Of a stretch of 64,000 nt of DNA, positions 18,410 to 27,035 are shown one piece after another. Below the pieces are notes generated by a model, which worked only from the letters and a program-made list of their open reading frames with translations, made no database searches and was not told where the DNA came from. Within the stretch, counting starts at the first letter, position 1. The number at the start of each line of letters is the position of its first letter. Location: NCBI RefSeq assembly GCF_013184745.1, contig NZ_JAATVU010000017.1, positions 1 through 64,000 of the forward strand, written 5' to 3'. The stretch is from Mangrovicoccus sp. HB161399 (GTDB taxonomy: Bacteria > Pseudomonadota > Alphaproteobacteria > Rhodobacterales > Rhodobacteraceae). The translations under genes and the position numbers were made by a program.

Positions 18410-19057
18410 ATGGGCTTCGCGTCTGACCCCCATGTGCTGCAGGCCGTGATCGCGGGCCTCCTGACCGGCGGCGGGATTTTCTCCGCCGGCCTGGTGGCCG
18501 TGCTCGCCTGGCTCCGCATCCGCCGCGTCGAGGCGGAACTGGCGGAGCTCCGGGAGGCGAAGCGGCGCGGCGACCTGCTGGCGGCGCTCTGGAGCGAGAT
18601 CGGGCTGGTCTGGATGAATATCCAGACCCAGGGATCCTACGAGGTCAAGAAGAAGGCAGTCGCAGAGGCATTCGCGGCCGCGCGCCGCGCGGGGGACCAA
18701 GGCTACACGCCCTACGTCACCAAGCTCGCGGTTCCGCTGATGGGCGAACGGATCTCCAGGGATGCCGAATTGCTGGACAGCGAGGAACTGCAGCTGGTCC
18801 TGTCCTTCTACAACCAGGTCCTCAGCCTGAACCAGATGATCGAAGAAATGCAGACGGACCGCTTCCGGACGCTGAGCCTGAACCGCAAGGAAAAGATCCT
18901 GCACGACATGTACAGGGTCGAGAACCGGCTTGTGCTCAATGCCGGAGCCGCCTTGAAGCTGCTCGAGCAGGCAGGCCCGGTGCAGGGATTCACTGCCCGG
19001 ATTCCGCCGTCATTCCAGTTCCGGGAGGCGCTCGATGCGGCCCGCGCCTTTGCCTAG
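18410..19057 (+). CDS. uncharacterised membrane-anchored protein in the dpp-type operon
   Basis: 215 residues, not recognised. A single membrane helix lies at about 13-35 (AVIAGLLTGGGIFSAGLVAV), followed by a charged, helical cytosolic part (RIRRVEAELAELREAKRRGD and onward) likely to form coiled coils, with few other features. It starts 4 nt after the DppC stop with GCGC before the ATG, so it is surely in the same transcript. Its position between permease and ATPase genes, where nothing belongs in usual dpp operons, suggests a role linked to the transporter or a late insertion. Function unknown. Confidence 0.75.
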   Translation: MGFASDPHVLQAVIAGLLTGGGIFSAGLVAVLAWLRIRRVEAELAELREAKRRGDLLAALWSEIGLVWMNIQTQGSYEVKKKAVAEAFAAARRAGDQGYTPYVTKLAVPLMGERISRDAELLDSEELQLVLSFYNQVLSLNQMIEEMQTDRFRTLSLNRKEKILHDMYRVENRLVLNAGAALKLLEQAGPVQGFTARIPPSFQFREALDAARAFA

Positions 19058-19200
19058 CCCGGCATCTGTCGGCAGTGATAGAACCGCGATGGCCCGTATT
19101 CCCCGGGAACGGGAGGAAGCGGCGCCTCCTCTTCGTCTCCGGGGCCGGTTTGTTCCTCTTCCTCTTTCTCGTCCCGATCGGAGCCGGGTGCCGCATGTGA

Positions 19201-19275
19201 TGCGCAATATACTCGTAACATTCGAAAAACTCTGTTTGTTGCGAAAAACAGTGTACCCCAAAAATGCATCTTTGT
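19201..19275 (+). promoter_or_regulatory. AT-rich promoter/operator region before the ATPase genes
   Basis: The 231-nt gap before 19289 has an AT-rich stretch at 19201-19275 unlike its surroundings. It holds CGAAAAAC twice (19223-19230 and 19242-19249) and the inverted pair CTGTTT/AAACAG (19232-19237, 19245-19250). A TTGTTG or TTGCGA could be a -35. This suggests that the two ATPase genes have their own promoter with a binding site. Confidence 0.45.
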
Positions 19276-19288
19276 TGAGGGTTAGAAC

Positions 19289-20124
<836 letters not shown>

Positions 20125-20128
<4 letters not shown>

Positions 20129-20973
20129 CACATGTCGTCGAGGGCCAGGCCCTCACCCAGGATTACGTCATCTCCGCGGGCATGTTCGGCAAGCCGAAGC
20201 TGCTGCGCGCCGTGAAGGGCGCGAACTTCGCGGTGGAGCAGGGCAAGACCCTGGCCATCGTCGGGGAATCCGGTTCCGGCAAGTCGACGCTCGCCCGGAT
20301 CATCGCGCTGATCGACCCGGCGACGGGCGGCACGCTGAAGATCGACGGCCAGCCGGTCGCCATCGGCAGGGGCCGGGTGCCGCGCGAGCTGCGCTCGAAG
20401 GTGCAGATGGTGTTCCAGAACCCCTATGGCAGCCTCAACCCGCGCCAGAAGATCGGCGACGTGCTGATGGAACCGCTGATGCTGAACACCGACATGCCCG
20501 CCTCCGAGCGGCATGACCGGGCGGAAGCGATGCTGAAGCGGGTCGGGCTGGGCCCGGAGCATTTCAACCGCTATCCGCACATGTTCTCGGGCGGCCAGCG
20601 GCAGCGGATCGCCATCGCGCGCGCGATCATGCTGAACCCCAGGCTGCTGGTGCTGGACGAGCCGGTCTCGGCGCTCGACCTGTCGGTCCAGGCGCAGGTG
20701 CTGAACCTGCTGGGCGAGCTGCAGGAAGAGTTCGGGCTGACCTACGTGTTCATCTCGCACGACCTCAGCGTGGTGCGCTTCCTCGCCGACGAAGTGATGG
20801 TGATGAACAAGGGCGACGTGGTGGAGCAGGGCAGCCGCGAGGCGCTGTTCGCCGATCCGCAGCACCCCTACACCAGGCAGCTCTTCGCCGCGACGCCGGT
20901 CACGGATATCGAGGCGATCCGCGCCCGGGTCGCGCGGCGGCAGGCGATGCGGCTGGCTACATCCGCTCCTTGA
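20125..20973 (+). CDS. dipeptide-type ABC transporter ATPase (DppF-like)
   Basis: 282 residues, coupled to the previous gene by ATGA. Walker A GESGSGKST, Q-loop VFQNPYGSLNPRQKIG, signature FSGGQRQRIAIARAI, Walker B LLVLDEPVSALD, switch FISHDLSVV, and the family tail HPYTRQLFAATP. The partner of the DppD-like subunit. Its last 17 nt overlap the end of the convergent gene at 20957-21646. Confidence 0.94.
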
Positions 20974-21646
20974 CGCCCGCCGAGATCAGCCAGGCATTGA
21001 CCGGGTATGCGGTGCAGAAGCCCGCTGCCATCGCGATCTGCATGGCGAACCAGAACAGGGGGTCGGCGGCGCCGACCTCCGCCCCCGGCGCGATCGCCGG
21101 GAACACCGCGAAATGCGCGATCGCCATGGCGCCGTACATGCCGACCTGCCAGGCGGCCAGCGAGGCGGCGTCGGCCTTCAGTGCGGCCCACAGCCCGTCC
21201 TTCAGCCCCAGCCCGCGCATCGGCGCGATGGCGTAGTACTGGAAGACCAGCCCCAGCCCGAAGGCGAAGACGAAATCCAGCCCCCAGACGGCGAAGATGC
21301 GGTTGTCGAAGAGTCCCGGCCAGCCGAAGGGAAGCAGCACGGCCGGCGCCAGCAGGGCGAGCGTCTCGGCGATGATGTCGCCCAGCGTGCAGCCGGCCCC
21401 GCAATGCAGCGTGCCCTTGGCGACCACCGCCGGGAAGGGCGTCGCATCGTCCGCGTGGCCGTGCCCGTGGCGGGAATGGAACCACAGGATCAGCGGGCCG
21501 GCGAAGAGGCAGCAGAGCGGCCAGACCGCCGCCATGATCTTCATGTGCGGCGGATGCGCCCGGACGCGCCGGACCATCAGGATGGCGGAGACCAGCCCGG
21601 TCGCGAGCGACAGGAGAGCGAGGACAGTCAGCCAGGTCGGGATCAT
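20957..21646 (-). CDS. DUF4396-type multi-pass membrane protein
   Basis: 229 residues from the ATG at 21646, with AAAGG upstream; an earlier ATG at 21670 is less likely. About six to seven membrane helices. A His-rich loop HSRHGHGHADD and a GTLHCGAGCTLGDIIAE segment with two Cys and a following helix match the DUF4396 family in my recollection; members often sit near metal-handling genes. No such neighbours exist here. It is convergent with the ABC ATPase gene, overlapping by 17 nt. Function unknown. Confidence 0.75.
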   Translation of the reverse strand: MIPTWLTVLALLSLATGLVSAILMVRRVRAHPPHMKIMAAVWPLCCLFAGPLILWFHSRHGHGHADDATPFPAVVAKGTLHCGAGCTLGDIIAETLALLAPAVLLPFGWPGLFDNRIFAVWGLDFVFAFGLGLVFQYYAIAPMRGLGLKDGLWAALKADAASLAAWQVGMYGAMAIAHFAVFPAIAPGAEVGAADPLFWFAMQIAMAAGFCTAYPVNAWLISAGVKERM

Positions 21647-21716
21647 CGGGACACCTTTCACGCGGGACACATCGCCGGGCCAACGCGGAAGGGGCGGGGA
21701 CAGGTTCCCTGCGGCC

Positions 21717-22223
21717 TCAGCCGCCGAAGCGCATCCAAGTGCGGACGGTCTGGGCCACCGCGTCCGACGAGTTGCGGTTGAGCTTCAGCCGCTGCCCGGC
21801 CATGTCCTGGGCGATCGTGTTGGCGGCGGCGACGATTTCCCTGTGGCGCGCGACGGAACTGTCGATCCGCGCCACCGGCGGCATCTCGAACTGCGAGCCG
21901 AGGAACAGCCCCTGGCCCACCGGGTACATGAACAGCAGGTTGTCGAAGGCCTGCCCGTCCTTGCGCCGGTTCTTCAGCATGATCTGCAGCTCGCGGCCGT
22001 CTTCCAGCGCCGAGCGGATCTCGGCGCGGGCCTCGTCCTGCTGGATGCCGCCCTGCAGGAAGCGGCAGTTGCGGCCCTCTACCTCCTCCAGCACATAGCC
22101 GGTCAGCTCCTCGAAGGCGCGGTTGGCCAGCACCAGGGGGGTGTCTTCCTGCCCCATGTCGGCCAGGGTCAGCGGAACGCGGGCGGCCAGAATGAACTGG
22201 CGTGTCTTGCTGGGGATCGACAT
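21717..22223 (-). CDS. short LOV blue-light photoreceptor (RsLOV-like)
   Basis: 168 residues. A single LOV domain: VPLTLADM, LVLANRAFEELTGY, the flavin motif GRNCRFLQGG with the photoactive Cys at residue 53, ELQIMLKNRRKDGQAFDNLL and LFLGSQFEM. It binds FMN and forms a Cys-flavin adduct in blue light. The C-terminal about 50 residues are helical and carry no enzyme domain, as in the R. sphaeroides short LOV protein. It is divergent from the HWE kinase gene with only 41 nt between the starts, which suggests that the LOV protein acts with that kinase or shares its promoter region. Confidence 0.9.
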   Translation of the reverse strand: MSIPSKTRQFILAARVPLTLADMGQEDTPLVLANRAFEELTGYVLEEVEGRNCRFLQGGIQQDEARAEIRSALEDGRELQIMLKNRRKDGQAFDNLLFMYPVGQGLFLGSQFEMPPVARIDSSVARHREIVAAANTIAQDMAGQRLKLNRNSSDAVAQTVRTWMRFGG

Positions 22224-22264
22224 TGGTTTAGATAGGCCTCTAGCGGACAGACGGACGGGCTCGG

Positions 22265-25200
22265 ATGGAAGATATGGACGGCAGCGCGGCAGGGCAAGCA
22301 AAGGGCCGGAAGGGCGACAGCGTGATCGTCGGGGTCGGGGCCTCGGCCGGCGGGCTGGAAGCGTTCCAGGACCTGTTCTCGCGGCTGCAGGTCAACCACC
22401 GGATCGCCATGGTGCTGGTCCAGCATCTCGACCCGGACCACGAGAGCCTGCTGCAGGACCTGCTGCGCAAGCGCACCGAGACGCCGGTCCACACCATCAC
22501 ACAGGACATGGAGGTCCAGCCGGGCAACATCTACCTGATCCCGCCGGGCCGGGCGCTGACCATCGAGGACGGCGTGCTGAAGCTCGCCAGCTTCGAAAGC
22601 CCGCGCGGCCAGCGCCGCCCGATCGACGTCTTCTTCGAGAGCCTCGCGCGCGACCGCGGCGACCGTGCGGTGGGGATCGTGCTGTCCGGCACCGGCAGCG
22701 ACGGCGCGGAGGGCATCAAGGCGGTGAAGGCGGCAGGCGGGCTGGTCTTCGCGCAGGACCCCACGCAGTCGCGCTATGACGGCATGCCGAAGAGCGCCAT
22801 TGCCACCGGCGCGGTGGACCTGATCCTGCGCACCGAGGAAATGGTCGACGCGCTGGCCGATTTCTTCGACCGCAAGTCCGGGCTGGAACCGGCGATCGAG
22901 AGCGACCGCGACTTCATCGACAAGGTCTTCAAGCATGTCCGCTACCACACCGGGCATGACTTCACCCACTACAAGCACTCGACCCTGATGCGGCGGCTGA
23001 GCCTGCGGATGTCGGTGCTCGGCGTCACATCGCCCGCCGAATACGTCAAGAAGCTGATGCAGGACCGCGAAGAGGCGCGGAAGCTGATCCATGACGTGCT
23101 GATCAACGTCACCGGCTTCTTCCGCGATCCCGAGGCCTGGGACCGGCTGCGCACCGCGGTGCTGCCCGAGATCCTCAAGGGCCGCGGCCGCGACGAGGAG
23201 GTGCGGATCTGGGTGCCGGGCTGCTCTTCGGGGCAGGAGGCCTACACTATGGCCATGCTGATGAGCGAGGAGCTGTCGCGCGTCAACGCCCATCCGCAGG
23301 TCGTCATCTTCGGCACCGACATCGACGAGGAGGCGCTGGCCCAGGCGCGGCGGGGCGTCTATCCGCAGTCGGCGATGGACGAGATTCCCCCGAACTACCT
23401 GCAGGAATATTTCGTGCCGACGCCGGACGGCTACGAGGTCGGCAAGACGCTGCGCAACATGGTGCGCTTCTCCTACCAGAGCCTGATCAAGGACCCGCCC
23501 TTCTCCAAGCTCGACCTGATTTCCTGCCGCAACCTGACGATCTATTTCGAGCCGAAGCTGCAGAAGGTGGCGGCCAGCGTGTTCCACTATGCGCTGAGCC
23601 CCGGCGGCTTCCTGATGCTCGGGCTGTCCGAGAACCCGACCGGCGTTTCCGAGCGCTTCGAGGAATTCGACAATTCGGTGCGGATCTTCCGGCGCGACAA
23701 TGCGCTGTCGCGCCCGCTCGACCTGCCGCTCGGGCGCCTGTCGCACGGGCTGCCGCGTATGGGCAGCGAGATGACCCCGCCGCTGACCGGAAGCTCGCCG
23801 CGGGCGCAGGTCGAGCGCGCGATCCTCGAACGCCATGTCCCGCCCTATGTCGTGCTGACGCCGTCGAATGCGGTCAGCTACGCGTCGCCCGGCGCCCAGG
23901 ACTACCTGCGCGTGCCCTCGGGCGACCAGCGCTACGACCTCGTCTCGCTGGCCATCGACCCGCTGGTCAGCCCGGTCCGGCGCATCCTGAACCACCAGGA
24001 GAACGAGGGCGCGGGCCCGGTTTCGGCCGAGGTGACCGCCGATATCCTCGGTTCGGTGCGCAGGCTGCGCCTCACTTCGCAGCGGCTGGCCTCGGGCGAG
24101 AAATACGTGCTCTTCGAGAATCTTGGCGCAGGCGATCCCGAGGCGCTGATCCTCACCGCCAGCGCTGCGCGCGACGACGCCTATGTGCGGGAGCTTGAAA
24201 GCGAGCTCGACGATGCCCGGCAGACGATCCGGTCGACGGTGGAGGAGCTGGAAACCTCGAACGAGGAGCTGAAGAGCTCCAACGAGGAAATGATGTCGAT
24301 GAACGAGGAGCTGCAGTCCTCGAACGAGGAGCTGTCGACCATCAACGAGGAGCTGCAGACCAACATCGCCCAGCTCAACGCGGTGAACGGGGACCTCTCG
24401 GGCTTCGTCGAATCCACCGGGCTGGCCACCGTCTTCCTCGACGACGCGCTGAACCTGCGCCGCTTCACGCCGCGCGCGCTCGACTATTTCCGCTTTGCCG
24501 AGACCGATATCGGCCGCCCGCTGGAGGACATCGCCGCGCTGATCCCGGTCGACGACCTGCTGGAAGGCTGCCGGGCCGCGCTGCTGTCTGGGCAGCTCGA
24601 CGAGATGGAGCTGCCCTCCCAGGACGGCGCCAGCCTGATCGCGCGGATCGCGCCCAGCCGCCACGAGACAGGCAACCCCTGGGGCGTGGTCTTCACCTTG
24701 GTCGATGTCACCGACCTGCGCCGCTACGCCTCCGAGGCCGAAGCCTCGCGCGAGGAGGCGCAGAGGCGGCTGCGCGAGGTCGAGGAGCTCTACAGCGCCA
24801 GCCCGATCGGCATGGCGCTGTTCGATCTCGACCACCGCTTCCTGCGGGTGAATTCCAAGCTGGCGGAACTGAACGGCATGCCGATCGAGGCCCATGTCGG
24901 CCGCCGCGTCCAGGCGCTTTTCCCCTCCGCGCCGGAGGAGGTGCTGGACTCGCTCGACCATGTCGCGGCCACCGGCGAACAGGTGGTCGGGCTCGAGGTT
25001 TCCGCCTCCACCCCGGCCTTCCCGGAAGAGGAGCGGTCCTGGATCGTCGATTTCTATCCGCTCGGGGCCAACGGCTCGGTGACCGCGATCGGCTGCAACG
25101 TGCGCGACATCACCGAGCAGCGCGCCACCGAGGAACAGCTGCGCCGGATCATGCTGGAGCTGCAGCACCGGGTGAAGAACATGCTCGCCAACGTCAAGGC

Positions 25201-25747
25201 GCTGGTGAACCGTGCCAAGCGCGACACCCGCGAGCCGCAGCTCGTGCTGCGCACCCTGTCGGAGCGGATCGACTCCATGGCGCGCACCCACGGGCTGCTG
25301 ACGGCGGAGAACTGGCAGTCGACGAAGATCACCGACCTGCTGCGCCCGGAGCTGCACGACGTCTACGGGCCCGAGCTGATTTCCACCCACGGGCCCGAGC
25401 TGCGGCTGAACGCGCGGGCCAGCCTTGCCATCGGGCTGACGGTGCACGAGCTGGCCACCAATGCCGCCAAATACGGGGCGCTCTCGCCCGAGGGCGAGCA
25501 TCTCGACATCCGCTGGATGCGGGTCGACGAGGGTGAGGGGGACATGCTGCGCCTGATCTGGACCGAGACCACCCGGGACGAGGTGACGCCCCCCGAGGGC
25601 CGGGGTTTCGGGACCACGCTGATTCATGCCATGATCGAGGGAACTTTGGAGGGGAAGATCGCGTTCGACTGGCATGCCAAAGGACTTACCTGCACTATCG
25701 AGATGCCCTACGAAAATGCCACACGGATTGCACCAAGCCCAGTCTGA
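22265..25747 (+). CDS. CheB-CheR-PAS-HWE hybrid histidine kinase
   Basis: 1160 residues. CheB-like methylesterase at about 18-200 (VGVGASAGGLEAFQ, LSGTGSDGAEG); CheR-like methyltransferase at about 205-480 (HYKHSTLMRRLSLRM, VWVPGCSSGQEAYTMAML, CRNLTIYF); a long coiled coil near 640-715 made of repeated SNEEL units; two PAS-type domains to about 955; then an HWE/HisKA_2 kinase with the phosphorylated His in LQHRVKNMLANVKAL (about 968), N-box HELATNAAKYGAL and IWTETTRDE. Cytosolic, no membrane helix. Such CheB/R-HWE proteins are stress or light signalling kinases in alphaproteobacteria. The response regulator overlaps its 3' end; the LOV gene is divergent. Confidence 0.93.
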   Translation: MEDMDGSAAGQAKGRKGDSVIVGVGASAGGLEAFQDLFSRLQVNHRIAMVLVQHLDPDHESLLQDLLRKRTETPVHTITQDMEVQPGNIYLIPPGRALTIEDGVLKLASFESPRGQRRPIDVFFESLARDRGDRAVGIVLSGTGSDGAEGIKAVKAAGGLVFAQDPTQSRYDGMPKSAIATGAVDLILRTEEMVDALADFFDRKSGLEPAIESDRDFIDKVFKHVRYHTGHDFTHYKHSTLMRRLSLRMSVLGVTSPAEYVKKLMQDREEARKLIHDVLINVTGFFRDPEAWDRLRTAVLPEILKGRGRDEEVRIWVPGCSSGQEAYTMAMLMSEELSRVNAHPQVVIFGTDIDEEALAQARRGVYPQSAMDEIPPNYLQEYFVPTPDGYEVGKTLRNMVRFSYQSLIKDPPFSKLDLISCRNLTIYFEPKLQKVAASVFHYALSPGGFLMLGLSENPTGVSERFEEFDNSVRIFRRDNALSRPLDLPLGRLSHGLPRMGSEMTPPLTGSSPRAQVERAILERHVPPYVVLTPSNAVSYASPGAQDYLRVPSGDQRYDLVSLAIDPLVSPVRRILNHQENEGAGPVSAEVTADILGSVRRLRLTSQRLASGEKYVLFENLGAGDPEALILTASAARDDAYVRELESELDDARQTIRSTVEELETSNEELKSSNEEMMSMNEELQSSNEELSTINEELQTNIAQLNAVNGDLSGFVESTGLATVFLDDALNLRRFTPRALDYFRFAETDIGRPLEDIAALIPVDDLLEGCRAALLSGQLDEMELPSQDGASLIARIAPSRHETGNPWGVVFTLVDVTDLRRYASEAEASREEAQRRLREVEELYSASPIGMALFDLDHRFLRVNSKLAELNGMPIEAHVGRRVQALFPSAPEEVLDSLDHVAATGEQVVGLEVSASTPAFPEEERSWIVDFYPLGANGSVTAIGCNVRDITEQRATEEQLRRIMLELQHRVKNMLANVKALVNRAKRDTREPQLVLRTLSERIDSMARTHGLLTAENWQSTKITDLLRPELHDVYGPELISTHGPELRLNARASLAIGLTVHELATNAAKYGALSPEGEHLDIRWMRVDEGEGDMLRLIWTETTRDEVTPPEGRGFGTTLIHAMIEGTLEGKIAFDWHAKGLTCTIEMPYENATRIAPSPV

Positions 25748-26099
25748 CCTGAAAACCCTGCCGGTCCTGTGCCTCGACGACGAGGTGCTGGTCGCCATCG
25801 ACATGGCCGACATGCTGTCGGAGAACGGCTATGCCGACGTCTCCACGGCCTTCACGCTGCGCTCGGCGGTGGAGCTCCTGTCGAAGAAGGAGATCGGCCT
25901 GGCCATACTCGACGTGAACCTGGGCCATGGCGAGACCAGCTTCGAGATCGCCCGCCGCGTCCAGGAGGCCGGCGGCATCGTGGTCTTCGCAAGCGGCTAC
26001 GGCGCGGCGCAGCTGCCGCCGGAATTCCGCGGCAACACCATCCTGTCGAAGCCGATCCACGAAAAGGCGCTGACTGCCGCCCTCGACCGGCTCTGCTGA
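25716..26099 (+). CDS. single-domain response regulator
   Basis: 127 residues from the ATG at 25716; an upstream ATG at 25674 is possible. Only a receiver domain: acidic pair in VLCLDDEVLVAIDM, phosphoacceptor Asp in LAILDVNLGHG, conserved Lys in ILSKPIHEKAL. Its start lies inside the end of the HWE kinase gene, so the two are co-translated and it is the obvious target of that kinase. It has no output domain and probably acts as a phosphate shuttle or competitor. Confidence 0.93.
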   Translation: MPHGLHQAQSDLKTLPVLCLDDEVLVAIDMADMLSENGYADVSTAFTLRSAVELLSKKEIGLAILDVNLGHGETSFEIARRVQEAGGIVVFASGYGAAQLPPEFRGNTILSKPIHEKALTAALDRLC

Positions 26100-26139
26100 C
26101 CCGGCCGGCCGCGCCCCCGGGGTTGCGAGTCGCGTTCAC

Positions 26140-26214
26140 GAAAGTTTCCGAAACGTTTCTGAAACGCACCTGTTGCGAACAAAGTTGACGCTACGGCGGC
26201 AGTGGTGGTAATTT
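26140..26214 (+). promoter_or_regulatory. palindromic site and sigma70-like promoter before 26281
   Basis: GAAAGTTTC (26140-26148) is followed directly by the perfect palindrome GAAACGTTTC (26150-26159), a likely operator. Downstream, TTGACG (26185-26190) and TAATTT (26209-26214), 18 nt apart, resemble -35 and -10 elements for the receiver-like gene. Confidence 0.5.
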
Positions 26215-26280
26215 CGATATTCACGAGGCCACCAATTCAAAAGATTGGCACCCGGAGCAGGGAATGCTGAAACGTTGGGC

Positions 26281-26727
26281 ATGCTGAAACCAGATCAGGA
26301 TTTCGCGGGGGCGTCCGGCACGCTCTGCAAGGCGGATCGCCCCTATCTGGTGATCATCGAGCCCGATGCAGGGATCGCCGAAGTCCTTGTCGCATTCGGC
26401 GAGTCCCACGGCTGGTCCTGCTGGGTCTATTCCGACGATGCCGCGCTGACCGAAGCGCTCTGCGACGGGCCGGAGCCGATCCTGCTGCTGATCGATGCCG
26501 ATCTGATCCACATGCATTGCGACGGCGCGCTTGCCGCGATTGCCGCGCTCGACCGGCCGATGCGGCTGCGCTTTGCCACGGGGGTCAATGGCGCCCATGT
26601 CGTGGCCGCCAGCCTGATGGCCCGTGCCCGCGACCTGTCGGTCGGGCCCAGCCTGATGAAGCCGTTCAGCCCCGAGGCGATCAACCTCATGCTCGACCGC
26701 GAACGCGAAGAGCTGGGCCGCATCTGA
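26281..26727 (+). CDS. receiver-like protein (response regulator fold)
   Basis: 148 residues from the ATG at 26281; a TTG at 26245 is in frame. The fold order resembles a receiver: YLVIIEPDAGIAEVLVAFG with Glu/Asp in the first strand, LLLIDADLIHMH with a candidate phospho-Asp, LRFATGVNGAH with a Thr, and LMKPFSPEAI with the Lys. The acidic pocket is less standard (EPD rather than DD), so phosphorylation is uncertain. It follows the kinase-regulator pair but has its own promoter-like signal. May be a second partner of the kinase. Confidence 0.75.
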   Translation: MLKPDQDFAGASGTLCKADRPYLVIIEPDAGIAEVLVAFGESHGWSCWVYSDDAALTEALCDGPEPILLLIDADLIHMHCDGALAAIAALDRPMRLRFATGVNGAHVVAASLMARARDLSVGPSLMKPFSPEAINLMLDREREELGRI

Positions 26728-26777
26728 CCGGTTCCGCAGCTATGCGCTGAATGCAAGGCGGATGTGCCGAACGATGT

Positions 26778-26806
26778 CTTGCGATTCTGCGCCTGCACCC
26801 GCATAT
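26778..26806 (+). promoter_or_regulatory. RpoH-type promoter for the small RNA
   Basis: CTTGCG (26778-26783) and CCGCATAT (26799-26806) are separated by 15 nt, close to the heat-shock sigma consensus CTTGAA and CCCCATNT. Transcription would start near 26812, just before the first hairpin of the small RNA. Confidence 0.55.
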
Positions 26807-26811
26807 CAGGG

Positions 26812-26922
26812 TCATCGGACGGCAACGTCCGATCCAGTTTCCAAAGGCTCCTCCTCCTCCCTGAGTCTTGGAATTGCGCGGTGGCCCCTCCTCCTCCCTG
26901 GGTCACCGCGCTTCTTTTTTTC
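26812..26922 (+). ncRNA. CcsR/cuckoo-type small RNA with two CCUCCUCC loops
   Basis: Three hairpins in about 110 nt. First ATCGGACG/CGTCCGAT with a GCAA loop (26814-26833). Second, 26839-26873: TTCCAA-A-GGCTC pairs with GAGTC-TTGGAA around the 12-nt loop CTCCTCCTCCCT. Third, 26876-26911: GCGCGGTGGCCC pairs with GGGTCACCGCGC around exactly the same loop, followed by TTCTTTTTTTC, which makes it a strong intrinsic terminator. In Rhodobacter sphaeroides the CcsR RNAs have paired loops of this kind, are driven by RpoH sigma factors and take part in stress responses. The loops mimic anti-Shine-Dalgarno sequence. No DUF1127 gene is next to it, unlike the R. sphaeroides locus. Confidence 0.85.
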
Positions 26923-27035
26923 TGCACCCCCGCATGCCGAAGCTAGGACGAAGACGTTCCGGCTGCCGGAAATGGCGCGTTTTGGCCATGCAATGTAAAC
27001 AGGGCTGCCACCCCGGAGGGATGGCAGCGGCGAGG

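Noticed and set aside
22169-25813. 1214-codon open frame on the minus strand across the HWE kinase gene
   Set aside because: It is antisense to a gene with clear domains, has no ribosome site or recognisable motif and reflects the low stop frequency of GC-rich DNA.
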